DNA from: Burkholderia sp. L27(2015)
GTDB taxonomy: Bacteria > Pseudomonadota > Gammaproteobacteria > Burkholderiales > Burkholderiaceae
Length of the DNA: 64,000 nucleotides
Assembly (NCBI RefSeq): GCF_009765705.1
Contig: NZ_LMUX01000021.1
Coordinates: 351,606 to 415,605, forward strand
Direction of reading: 5' to 3'
Position numbers and translations under genes: made by a program. Below, piece after piece: positions 8,022 to 15,508 of the stretch (the stretch's first letter is position 1; every line of letters starts with the position of its first letter). The notes below the pieces were generated by a model. It saw only the letters and a list, made by a program, of their open reading frames with translations. It was not told where the DNA came from and did no database searches.

Positions 8022-9506
8022 CTACCATCCGTACTTAAGTTCGACGCCAACGTAATCGGCGTTGCTCCCACCGACCGAACGCAAAGCATTTCCCACCTGA
8101 AAATGCACTGCTTCAATCGAGCTCACCAAGTTCGCGGAGACCGCCCAATCTGCCCGTAGCTGCACATAGGCGCCGGTCCACAAATTGCCATGGCCGGCAG
8201 TATTCGGAACAACCGCCGACCCTTGCGCATACACCGCATCGGCAGTCGTTTCACGCCATTGCAACCCCAACGCCGCGAGCAACGTAAGCTTGTTCGTAGG
8301 CTTGAACGTAATCGACGGCTTGATATGAATCAGGTTCGAGTAGCCGGTATAGCCCGCCAACGTAAAATAATATCCATTCGGAAACAACGGATTAAACGTC
8401 CCGAGCCGACCATCCCCCGGATGACTGTCACCCGACGCAGCATCGATTTGCACACCGACGCGCGGTGTCCATGGAAGCCCCGCGAACGTGTAGCCCCCGA
8501 GCGATCCAAATGCCCACGCCGAAATCACGCTGCTGCCCACATGCCCCGACTGATACATCCCTTCGACATCCCAGTCGAAATGGTTGATGTTGCCGGCGTA
8601 ACGGGAATCGAAGACGTCCCGATGCTCAGCTCCGGTCGCATCGATGAATACCGCACCGTCGCGGTTGTATCGGGAGTAGTACGCTGACAGGTCGCCCGGC
8701 CCGACATTATGGCGTTCGATGCGCACACCACTGAACGTCAGATTGCGATTGGACGTATCGTCAAACGTCCCTGTATCAACATATTGCACCGGCTGCGTCG
8801 CATAGGCGATCAACCTCCATGGCTCGTTTTCCCAATCCGCCCACAGACCGTCATACGCTTGCCGCACATTGGGACCATCGCGCACCGACACGAATCGCTG
8901 CAAGTCGAACGCCATCTCCTGACGCCCCACCCTGGCCTTGAAAACACCTGCTCCCACCGGCTCCGTCACCGCGATAAAAGCCTGGCGCAAATCGAGCGGA
9001 TTCTTGTCGACAGGGGTGATGACGTTTTTGTCGAAAGCGCGGACATCTTCCAGTTGCGTAAAGATCTGCACATGCTCGCCGAGATGGATATCGACATGCA
9101 CTTGCGTGCGCTGCAATAGATAGGTGTCGCTGTGAATGGGGCCCAGGCCAAACAACGGCGCGTCGTTGATTTCCAGCCGTTCACGCAGATTCACGCCAAG
9201 CGAAATGTACGAGTCGGTGCTACCGAACAGCGGCACGTATTTGAGCGCGTCTAACGGCGCACGCGGCACGCACGGGTTCGCAAGCACGGACCAGTCCTCC
9301 TGCCACCGGTTGAACATGATGGCCGGACGTTTTGCCTGACACGTTGGAGCCGATGTTGGAATCGCTGCAGGCGCCGATGCCGCGCTCGACGCCTGCGTGC
9401 CGTCAGCCGACTCCGCTGCATGCACGCCGTCGGCCATCATCAAAGCCAATCCTATGCCGGACAATAAGGTCGCCAGTCCGCGGATTCCCACTAAGAGGCC
9501 AGCCAT
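8022..9506 (-). CDS. Alginate-export (AlgE-like) outer-membrane porin
   Basis: A 494-residue exported beta-barrel protein. A hydrophobic signal ends near VHAAE, followed by an Ala/Ser/Thr-rich spacer. The body resembles the alginate-export family: LGVNLRERLEI, LLQRTQVHVDIHL, FTQLEDVRAF, VGRQEMAFDLQRFVSVRDGPNVR, with alternating strands to a C-terminal aromatic residue (VGVELKYGW), the usual outer-membrane insertion signal. In this family many members are not alginate exporters but ports for small acidic or aromatic compounds. It is the last gene of a six-gene minus-strand operon and lies 21 bases after the VOC gene, so uptake or efflux of the operon's substrate is the likely job. Confidence 0.88.
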   Translation of the reverse strand: MAGLLVGIRGLATLLSGIGLALMMADGVHAAESADGTQASSAASAPAAIPTSAPTCQAKRPAIMFNRWQEDWSVLANPCVPRAPLDALKYVPLFGSTDSYISLGVNLRERLEINDAPLFGLGPIHSDTYLLQRTQVHVDIHLGEHVQIFTQLEDVRAFDKNVITPVDKNPLDLRQAFIAVTEPVGAGVFKARVGRQEMAFDLQRFVSVRDGPNVRQAYDGLWADWENEPWRLIAYATQPVQYVDTGTFDDTSNRNLTFSGVRIERHNVGPGDLSAYYSRYNRDGAVFIDATGAEHRDVFDSRYAGNINHFDWDVEGMYQSGHVGSSVISAWAFGSLGGYTFAGLPWTPRVGVQIDAASGDSHPGDGRLGTFNPLFPNGYYFTLAGYTGYSNLIHIKPSITFKPTNKLTLLAALGLQWRETTADAVYAQGSAVVPNTAGHGNLWTGAYVQLRADWAVSANLVSSIEAVHFQVGNALRSVGGSNADYVGVELKYGW

Positions 9507-9527
9507 CGTCTCGCTTGCCGCTTGAGC

Positions 9528-10460
9528 TTACGGTGCGAGGTCATGAATTTCCGCTACATAGCCCCCGGGGAACTCCACGATCGCGGTATTCCTGCCGTCC
9601 GCTTTATAAGGCGGGCTCAATACCTTAACGCCCGCGGCCTGCGCCTTGGAAAGCGTGTCCGTGAGATTCGTCACTTCATAGCCCGTTATTTCGCGGCCGA
9701 ACGGATAGGGAATCTTTCCATCTGTGACGAAAACGACCATCTTGCCGAAAGTCGATTCGATACGAATCCGACGCACCTTCTCGCCATTCAAACCGATCAG
9801 CCCACCGTCAGCGCTGTGATCGTCCGAGGTGACCTTCCCATGAGAAAACCGTAGGAAGCGACGGATGAATCCACTCACCGCGCCGCGCGATATATAGACG
9901 CGATTCTCCGGCACACTTTGCAGCGGCTCATACACGGGAGCCTTGGTATGCCAGTAAAGCTGCATCATGAGACCGCCGGGCCACTGTATCAGCGCATCTT
10001 TGCCTATCGGATCATCGAAGGACTCGACCACCACGTTAGCGCCGGCAGCTCGGGCCGCACGAACCGCTTTGTCCATGTCAGTGACCAGATAGCCGGTACG
10101 CTCACTGCCGAACGGATAGGGAATGGGCGTCTGGAACGCAAACACCGACACCATGCCCACCGGCGTTTGAATATATTGCGACGCGGTTTTACTGGGCGTC
10201 GGAGTCACCGTGAACACGGCGCGCGTCGACGCCTTGCCGCCAAACGTGGCGATGAAGCTATTGACGAATGCATCGATATCGGCAGACGAAACATAGATGT
10301 GCGTCGTGTCGTATTGCGGCCCTACAGCAACATTCACGCCCTCGTTTGTCGAGCCTTCATTGGCGGCCGCGCTTGCGGGCCCCGCGAATACGAACCCACC
10401 GGCCAACGCCATGACCAGGGCCCAAGGGGCGGCGATACGGGTCAACGATAAACGAAACAT
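9528..10460 (-). CDS. Exported two-domain VOC (glyoxalase/bleomycin-resistance fold) protein
   Basis: 310 residues from ATG at 10460 (GGGGGT seven bases upstream; the longer in-frame start is unsupported). A signal peptide ends at about residue 30 (GPASAAANEG). Two VOC modules follow: one starts near DTTHIYVSSADIDAFV and the second near NRVYISRGAVSGF. Each has a GREITGYEVTNL-like or ERTGYLVTDM-like turn and an ...ALIQWPGG / AIVEFPGG strand. VOC enzymes are metal-dependent lyases, dioxygenases or binding proteins. A periplasmic VOC protein is less common and may bind or transform the operon's substrate outside the cytoplasm. It lies 40 bases after the DUF1275 gene. Confidence 0.85.
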   Translation of the reverse strand: MFRLSLTRIAAPWALVMALAGGFVFAGPASAAANEGSTNEGVNVAVGPQYDTTHIYVSSADIDAFVNSFIATFGGKASTRAVFTVTPTPSKTASQYIQTPVGMVSVFAFQTPIPYPFGSERTGYLVTDMDKAVRAARAAGANVVVESFDDPIGKDALIQWPGGLMMQLYWHTKAPVYEPLQSVPENRVYISRGAVSGFIRRFLRFSHGKVTSDDHSADGGLIGLNGEKVRRIRIESTFGKMVVFVTDGKIPYPFGREITGYEVTNLTDTLSKAQAAGVKVLSPPYKADGRNTAIVEFPGGYVAEIHDLAP

Positions 10461-10500
10461 GGATAACCCCCAAAGTAGATAATCAAGCCCAGATAGATAT

Positions 10501-11178
10501 TCAAGCAGAGGCGACCGCACCAGATCCACGCGCGAGCACAAGCAACAGACCCAGCGGAAGCAACAACGCCCAAAACGAAATCCACGCATACCCCAGCGCG
10601 CCCAAGATCGCGCCGATGCCGAACGTAACGATGGTGGGAAGCGTGCGCACCAGCCGCGCTCGAATCGCGTCGCGCGCTGCCATGTCAGGCCCGGTCAACA
10701 TCAGGTCGAGCAGGTCCAGCACTGCCTGGGTCACGTTGCCAGTCATCACGGTGTTGGGTACGCCCGAATGCACGACAAGCCTCGAATGAGCGTTCTGTCC
10801 ACCCATGGCCATGGCACCGAGCATGCCGCAGACGGCGACCGAAATCGCTTGCGCATCTTTCACCGGTGCCGCATACAACCCCGCGACGAGAAAGCCTGCG
10901 AGCAATAGCGCTTGCACCAAAAACAGCGCTCGCGACGGGTTGCCTAGCGCATGCATGCGCACAGTCCTTACGACGATGCTGCTCAAAGCAACGCCGGCGA
11001 TAAATGCCGGAAAGGCCAGCAGCTTCAAGACGATCCCCTGCCCCGACCCGGCCAACTGCGCACCGATCAATACGAAATTGCCCGTCACATGCGCCGTGAA
11101 TAATCCGAACAACGCGACGAATCCCAGCGTGTCGACGTAACCGGCAATGAATGCGAGCAGCGTGTCTTCGTTTTTCAT
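10501..11178 (-). CDS. DUF1275 (YoaK-like) membrane protein
   Basis: 225 residues with about six membrane segments and the characteristic N-terminus AFIAGYVDTLGFVALFGLFTAHVTGN of this family (also GMLGAMAMGGQNAHSRL and TVMTGNVTQA). The family is widespread, and its substrate is unknown; a transport role is usually assumed. It sits mid-operon between the isochorismatase-fold hydrolase (107 bases) and the exported VOC gene (40 bases). The start at 11178 has a weak AGAAG ribosome site. Confidence 0.9.
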   Translation of the reverse strand: MKNEDTLLAFIAGYVDTLGFVALFGLFTAHVTGNFVLIGAQLAGSGQGIVLKLLAFPAFIAGVALSSIVVRTVRMHALGNPSRALFLVQALLLAGFLVAGLYAAPVKDAQAISVAVCGMLGAMAMGGQNAHSRLVVHSGVPNTVMTGNVTQAVLDLLDLMLTGPDMAARDAIRARLVRTLPTIVTFGIGAILGALGYAWISFWALLLPLGLLLVLARGSGAVASA

Positions 11179-11285
11179 CTTCTAATATCCGAGCGGACGC
11201 GCAAGATAGACGGGCAACCGGCGACCGAGGCAAATCGTCTTATTCGCCTCGGTCGCCGCATACACCCGCTCACCGGAAGATGTCT

Positions 11286-11981
11286 TTAATGCCCTTTCGG
11301 TACCGAGTATTCGGGGTACTTGGATTCCGGTGCGCCATGAATCATCGTATAAGCGTATTCAACACCTACGCCATAGGCGCCGCAATGGGTTTTCGCGACG
11401 TCCATGACTGCATCATAGGTTTCTTTCAAAGCCCAGTCGCGTTGCCATTCGAGCATGACCGACAAGGCCGTGACCGGCTTCGCTCCGGCCTGTACCACGC
11501 GCTTCATCGCGTTCTCGTGAGACAGCACGCTGACGTCGCCACAACAATCTTCCACAACGTAGACGTCGTACCCATCATCGATCGCCTGAACCGTCGGCAG
11601 TGCCACGCAGGTTTCTGTCCACAGTCCAGCCAGCACGATTTTCTTTCGCCCGGTCTTTTGGACAGCGGCGACAAAATTCGCATCGTCCCAGCTATTCATG
11701 GACGAGCGTTCAACCGGCGCCTGCCCCGGGAATATCGCCTGGATCTGCGGCCACATGTTGCCGCTGAACGCCTTGGTCTCCACGGTCGAAAGCACCACGG
11801 GAATGTTGAAGATGCGCGCGGCCTTGGCCAGGATCAGATTGTTGTTGATCACCGTCTGACGATCGAAGTTCGAAACGCCGAATAGCATTTGCGGTTGCAA
11901 GTCGATGATGGTGACAACGCAGTTGTCCGGGGTCAGCAAGCCCTTCTCGCTGCGTTTGGTCAAGTTTGATGTTTGAGACAT
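11286..11981 (-). CDS. Isochorismatase-fold hydrolase (YcaC-like)
   Basis: 231 residues of the cysteine hydrolase superfamily. The first strand carries the catalytic Asp (VVTIIDLQPQML, about residue 27), and the nucleophile Cys is in LWTETCVALPTVQA, with the typical GYDVYVVEDCCGDVS strand after it. In YcaC relatives the substrate is generally unknown, and the fold also includes amidases acting on small acyl amides. The ribosome site is strong (AGGAG, six bases before ATG). It lies 49 bases downstream of the amidohydrolase gene, so an amide or carbamoyl substrate shared by the two would make sense; that is inference. Confidence 0.88.
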   Translation of the reverse strand: MSQTSNLTKRSEKGLLTPDNCVVTIIDLQPQMLFGVSNFDRQTVINNNLILAKAARIFNIPVVLSTVETKAFSGNMWPQIQAIFPGQAPVERSSMNSWDDANFVAAVQKTGRKKIVLAGLWTETCVALPTVQAIDDGYDVYVVEDCCGDVSVLSHENAMKRVVQAGAKPVTALSVMLEWQRDWALKETYDAVMDVAKTHCGAYGVGVEYAYTMIHGAPESKYPEYSVPKGH

Positions 11982-12030
11982 AGCCTACTCCTGAGTGATG
12001 TGATCAAAGACGTTCTTTCCAACAACGCAA

Positions 12031-13926
12031 TCAAAACGCGAAGCAACTGCAGCCGAGCGTCCCCCAAAAGCCCGCGTAATCCGAGACTGGGACCGACGAC
12101 TTGCGCGCCACATCGTGTGCGTGTACATGTACGCCGCAGGCTCCCGCGCATTGATGCGGGAGTGCCATGCGCGGCTTGGATGGCGCCGTCTGCCGGTAAT
12201 GCCCGGGTACTGTTCGCACAGGCGACCAGTCCGGCAGCACCGGCAGTGGCGGCGGCGCCATCGGGCCAAACTCAGCCGCGCCATAGACGATCTTGCCGCC
12301 CACGACGGTGAGTACCGACTCCAAGGCCTTGATGGCATCTTCGGGAACACTGAAGAAGTCCCCCGACAACACCACCAGATCGGCAAGCTGCCCTTCCCTG
12401 ATGCTCCCCTTCTTGCCCTGTTCGCTTGAAAACCAGGAGCTGCCGACGGTCCACAGTTCCAGCGCCGTTTCACGCGACAAGCGGCTGCTGGTTTCGTACA
12501 ACTGCAGGCCGCCCACCGTACGTCCGGAGACCAGCCAATACAATGCCGTCCACGGGTTGTAGCTGGCGACGCGCGTCGCATCGGTGCCGGCGCCCACAGG
12601 GATGCCGGCGTCGAGCATGCGTTTGATCGGTGGGGTATGCGTAGCTGCCTGAGCGCCGTAACGCTCGACAAAGTATTCACCCTGGAAGGCCATGCGGTGC
12701 TGAATGGCGATGCCGCCGCCGAGTGCGCGCACGCGGTCGATATTGCGCGGCGTGATGGTCTCCGCGTGGTCGAAGATCCAGTGCAGCCCGTCGAACGGAA
12801 TGTCTCGATTGACCTTTTCGAACACGTTGAGCATGCGTTCGATCGACTCGTTGTAGGTCGCATGCAGGCGGAAGGGCCAGCGCTGGGAGACCAGGTGGCG
12901 CACCACTTTCTCCAGCTCGTCTTCCATGCCGGCGGCCAGATCCGGGCGGGGCTCGAGGAAATCCTCGAAATCGGCCGCGGAAAATACCAGCATTTCACCC
13001 GCGCCGTTATGACGGTAGAAATCGTCGCCTTGCCCTGGGGTGACCATGTCGGTCCACTTCTGGAAATCTTCGAGCTCACGACCTTTGTTTTGCGTGAACA
13101 GGTTATAGGCGATACGAACCGTCAACTGATTTTCGCGCGCCAACTGGTCGATGATGGCGTAGTCCTCCGGGTAGTTCTGGAAACCGCCGCCGGCATCGAT
13201 CGCGCTGGTGATGCCCAATCGGTTGAGCTCGCGCATGAACTGACGCGTCGAATTGACTTGTAGTTCACGCGGCAACGCAGGCCCCTTGGCGAGCGTTGCG
13301 TACAGGATCATCGCGTTCGGCTTTGCGATCAGCATGCCGGTAGGGTTGCCTGCGGCGTCGCGCTGAATCTCGCCGCCCGGCGGGTTCGGCGTGTCCTTGT
13401 TATAGCCCACAGCGCGCAGCGCCGCCCGGTTGAGCAAGGCGCGATCGTAGAGATGCAAAATGAAGACCGGCGTGTCCGGTGCGGCGGCGTTGATTTCTTC
13501 GAGCGTAGGCATACGTTTTTCGGCGAACTGAAATTCCGTCCAGCCGCCCACCACCCTCACCCACTGCGGATTGGGCGTACGCAGTGCCTGCTCCTTCAAC
13601 ATGCGCAATGCATCGGCTAGCGACGGCACGCCTTCCCATCGCAATTCGAGGTTGTAGTTCAGGCCGCCACGAATCAGGTGCAGGTGCGAATCGTTGAGAC
13701 CGGGAATCGCGGTACGGCCGTTTAGATCGATGACTTGGCTGTCTGCGGTGCGATGGCGCATCACATCTTCCGTATCGCCAACGGCGAGAAACTTGCCGTC
13801 CTTGATCGCCACGGCGCTGGCCACTGGATGGCTTTTATCGACCGTATGGAAACGGCCATTCAGCAAGATCAACGTAGGCGCACTGCCAGCGGTAGATTCA
13901 GTAGCGTCTGTTTGCTTGGTGTTCAT
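12031..13926 (-). CDS. YtcJ-like metal-dependent amidohydrolase
   Basis: 631 residues from ATG at 13926, which has GGAG seven bases upstream (an ATG at 13941 would add five residues). It belongs to the amidohydrolase-3/YtcJ group: PGLNDSHLHLIRGG carries the metal-binding HxH, ITSAIDAGGGFQNYPED follows, FRLHATYNES and WIFDHAETI supply further metal-ligand histidines, and GAGTDATRVASYNPWTALYWLV gives the late Asp. Such proteins hydrolyse amide or ester bonds of unknown substrates; no signal peptide is seen. The roughly 45-residue C-terminal tail, with several Cys and His, is unlike the core and may be lineage-specific. It is the second gene of the operon that begins with the XapX gene. Confidence 0.9.
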   Translation of the reverse strand: MNTKQTDATESTAGSAPTLILLNGRFHTVDKSHPVASAVAIKDGKFLAVGDTEDVMRHRTADSQVIDLNGRTAIPGLNDSHLHLIRGGLNYNLELRWEGVPSLADALRMLKEQALRTPNPQWVRVVGGWTEFQFAEKRMPTLEEINAAAPDTPVFILHLYDRALLNRAALRAVGYNKDTPNPPGGEIQRDAAGNPTGMLIAKPNAMILYATLAKGPALPRELQVNSTRQFMRELNRLGITSAIDAGGGFQNYPEDYAIIDQLARENQLTVRIAYNLFTQNKGRELEDFQKWTDMVTPGQGDDFYRHNGAGEMLVFSAADFEDFLEPRPDLAAGMEDELEKVVRHLVSQRWPFRLHATYNESIERMLNVFEKVNRDIPFDGLHWIFDHAETITPRNIDRVRALGGGIAIQHRMAFQGEYFVERYGAQAATHTPPIKRMLDAGIPVGAGTDATRVASYNPWTALYWLVSGRTVGGLQLYETSSRLSRETALELWTVGSSWFSSEQGKKGSIREGQLADLVVLSGDFFSVPEDAIKALESVLTVVGGKIVYGAAEFGPMAPPPLPVLPDWSPVRTVPGHYRQTAPSKPRMALPHQCAGACGVHVHAHDVARKSSVPVSDYAGFWGTLGCSCFAF

Positions 13927-13962
13927 ATTTCGACTCCGCATCGTGATGTGGGGATAGCGCGT

Positions 13963-14241
13963 TCATGCGCTCGGGGGCGGGGCATCGTTGCCGACCGCAG
14001 CCCCTTTGGTACGAGCCTGCAAGCCGGTTATCTTGGGCGCGCACTCGCTGGAGAACCACGAAACCGAGACCGGCTCGCGGCTGATCAATCGTTTCGCCAC
14101 CGGCACCAGCTGTTCGCCTATCAGCATGCCCAGCAAACCGATCAACGCGATTGCGGGAGGCGCTGGAGAACGCACGTTGATGACCGCATAGATGAGGCCC
14201 ATCAGCATGCCGGCCGCGAGCGAAATCAAATATATTTTCAT
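13963..14241 (-). CDS. XapX-domain small membrane protein
   Basis: 92 residues. The first 50 match the XapX domain: MKIYLISLAAGMLMGLIYAVINVRSPAPPA with a second hydrophobic helix (IALIGLLGMLIGEQL). The remainder is hydrophilic and variable. XapX proteins are short two-helix membrane proteins, commonly next to isochorismatase-fold or amidohydrolase genes, function unknown. AAGGAG five bases before ATG is an excellent ribosome site. This is the first gene of the six-gene operon ending at 8022; its promoter must lie within 14242-14512. Confidence 0.88.
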   Translation of the reverse strand: MKIYLISLAAGMLMGLIYAVINVRSPAPPAIALIGLLGMLIGEQLVPVAKRLISREPVSVSWFSSECAPKITGLQARTKGAAVGNDAPPPSA

Positions 14242-14512
14242 GCCAGCTCCTTATGACTCAACTGCGCGCTCATCGGCGACTGCACTGGGGGCGATCTATC
14301 GCCGGATATGTTCTATGGAGTCGACGGCTACACCATTGGCGAATGCACAATTCCCCATTTTGCGAACGGCGACTCTTCTCGACAAGTAAAGCGATATAAA
14401 TTCTCGTAAAGCGGTTCAGATGGATTCAGATCGATTCAGACCGATTAAATGATCAATGAAACTAAGCAGGCGAATCCGAGTAGAGAACTGACACACGTTT
14501 CTGCACAGTCCC

Positions 14513-15325
14513 TTAAGAGTCGCGGCAGAAATCGCGCAACGCTTTGTTGACTAGCTCGGCGTGGCTCCAGATCAAACCGTGCGGCGCGGAGTCGACCCGT
14601 ACGGCGTTAGCGCAGGAAAACTGCTCCATAACAGCAGCTCGATCGATCGGTAAAACCTTATCCTCGCTGCCGTGTATCACCAGCACAGGCATGGCAATTC
14701 GGCGTAGGTCATCACGGAAGTCGGTTTGCAATTGCTCGACGCAAGCGTTCATGGTCAATGGGTACACGGCTAAAGCGGCCAGCCACTGCGCCTGTAACGG
14801 GGCATCGTCGACAGGGCTGCCTGACCAGACATTGAGGTTGTAAGCGTTGTGCAGAAAATCCGGCGGCATTCCCACGCGCGGGGTGCCGCTGCGACCCTCC
14901 ACAGGCGAGAAGGTGCCGGCGTCGCGGGTATCCGGATCGTTGACCGTTGCCAGCAAAAACGGCAGTAACGGACTGATGAGCGCGGCCTTGCTGACGCGAT
15001 CGTCGCCGTAGGTGCCCAGATAACGCAGCACGTCGCCCGCGCCCGAACCGAACCCGACCAACATCGCGCGATTGACCGAGCAGGCGCGTAATAAGCGATG
15101 CAGGTCTTGCGCCAACGTGTCGAAATCGTAGCCGGCATCAGGCTTGCTGGACTTGCCGAAGCCGCGCCGGTCGTAGACCAGCACTCGATGCCCGCTCTCC
15201 ACCAGCGCGGCGATCTGCCGCTCCCAAACGCAACTGTCGAGCGGTCCTCCGTGAATCAATACGATAGTTTCGGCGTCGCCATGATGCCCATGTCCATGAT
15301 CTTCGTAGTACAGATTGATGGACAT
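14513..15325 (-). CDS. Alpha/beta hydrolase, haloperoxidase/esterase-like, nucleophile Ser replaced
   Basis: 270 residues from ATG at 15325 (AAGGAAGC just upstream; the ATG at 15367 has no support). The layout is that of non-haem haloperoxidase-like hydrolases: IVLIHGGPLD oxyanion loop, VLVYDRRGFGKSS, LVGFGSGAGDVLRYLG at the elbow, VLVIHGSEDKVLP with the acid, and APHGLIWSH with the base His. The elbow normally reads GFSMGG with Ser as nucleophile. Here the nucleophile position is Gly, with Ser one residue later. It may be inactive, shifted, or act as a binding protein. It lies between the XapX operon and the large regulator. Confidence 0.85.
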   Translation of the reverse strand: MSINLYYEDHGHGHHGDAETIVLIHGGPLDSCVWERQIAALVESGHRVLVYDRRGFGKSSKPDAGYDFDTLAQDLHRLLRACSVNRAMLVGFGSGAGDVLRYLGTYGDDRVSKAALISPLLPFLLATVNDPDTRDAGTFSPVEGRSGTPRVGMPPDFLHNAYNLNVWSGSPVDDAPLQAQWLAALAVYPLTMNACVEQLQTDFRDDLRRIAMPVLVIHGSEDKVLPIDRAAVMEQFSCANAVRVDSAPHGLIWSHAELVNKALRDFCRDS

Positions 15326-15508
15326 GCTTCCTTCACGGCCAGCGTTCATATAAGCCATGCCGGCCACTCCCGAAATTCAGCCAACTATCCAGCCAATTCG
15401 GCACGCTATTTGGCCCATCAAAAGCGCGCTTTTTTTCTAGATGTTATGGAGTCATTTTGGGAGTTACCGGCGGATACGCAAGTAAATTGATATAAATCCG
15501 AATAAACC

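Noticed and set aside
11985-13079. Reverse frame of 364 codons overlapping the amidohydrolase
   Set aside because: Ser/Arg/Cys-rich, out of frame with the amidohydrolase, whose metal-binding motifs are intact.
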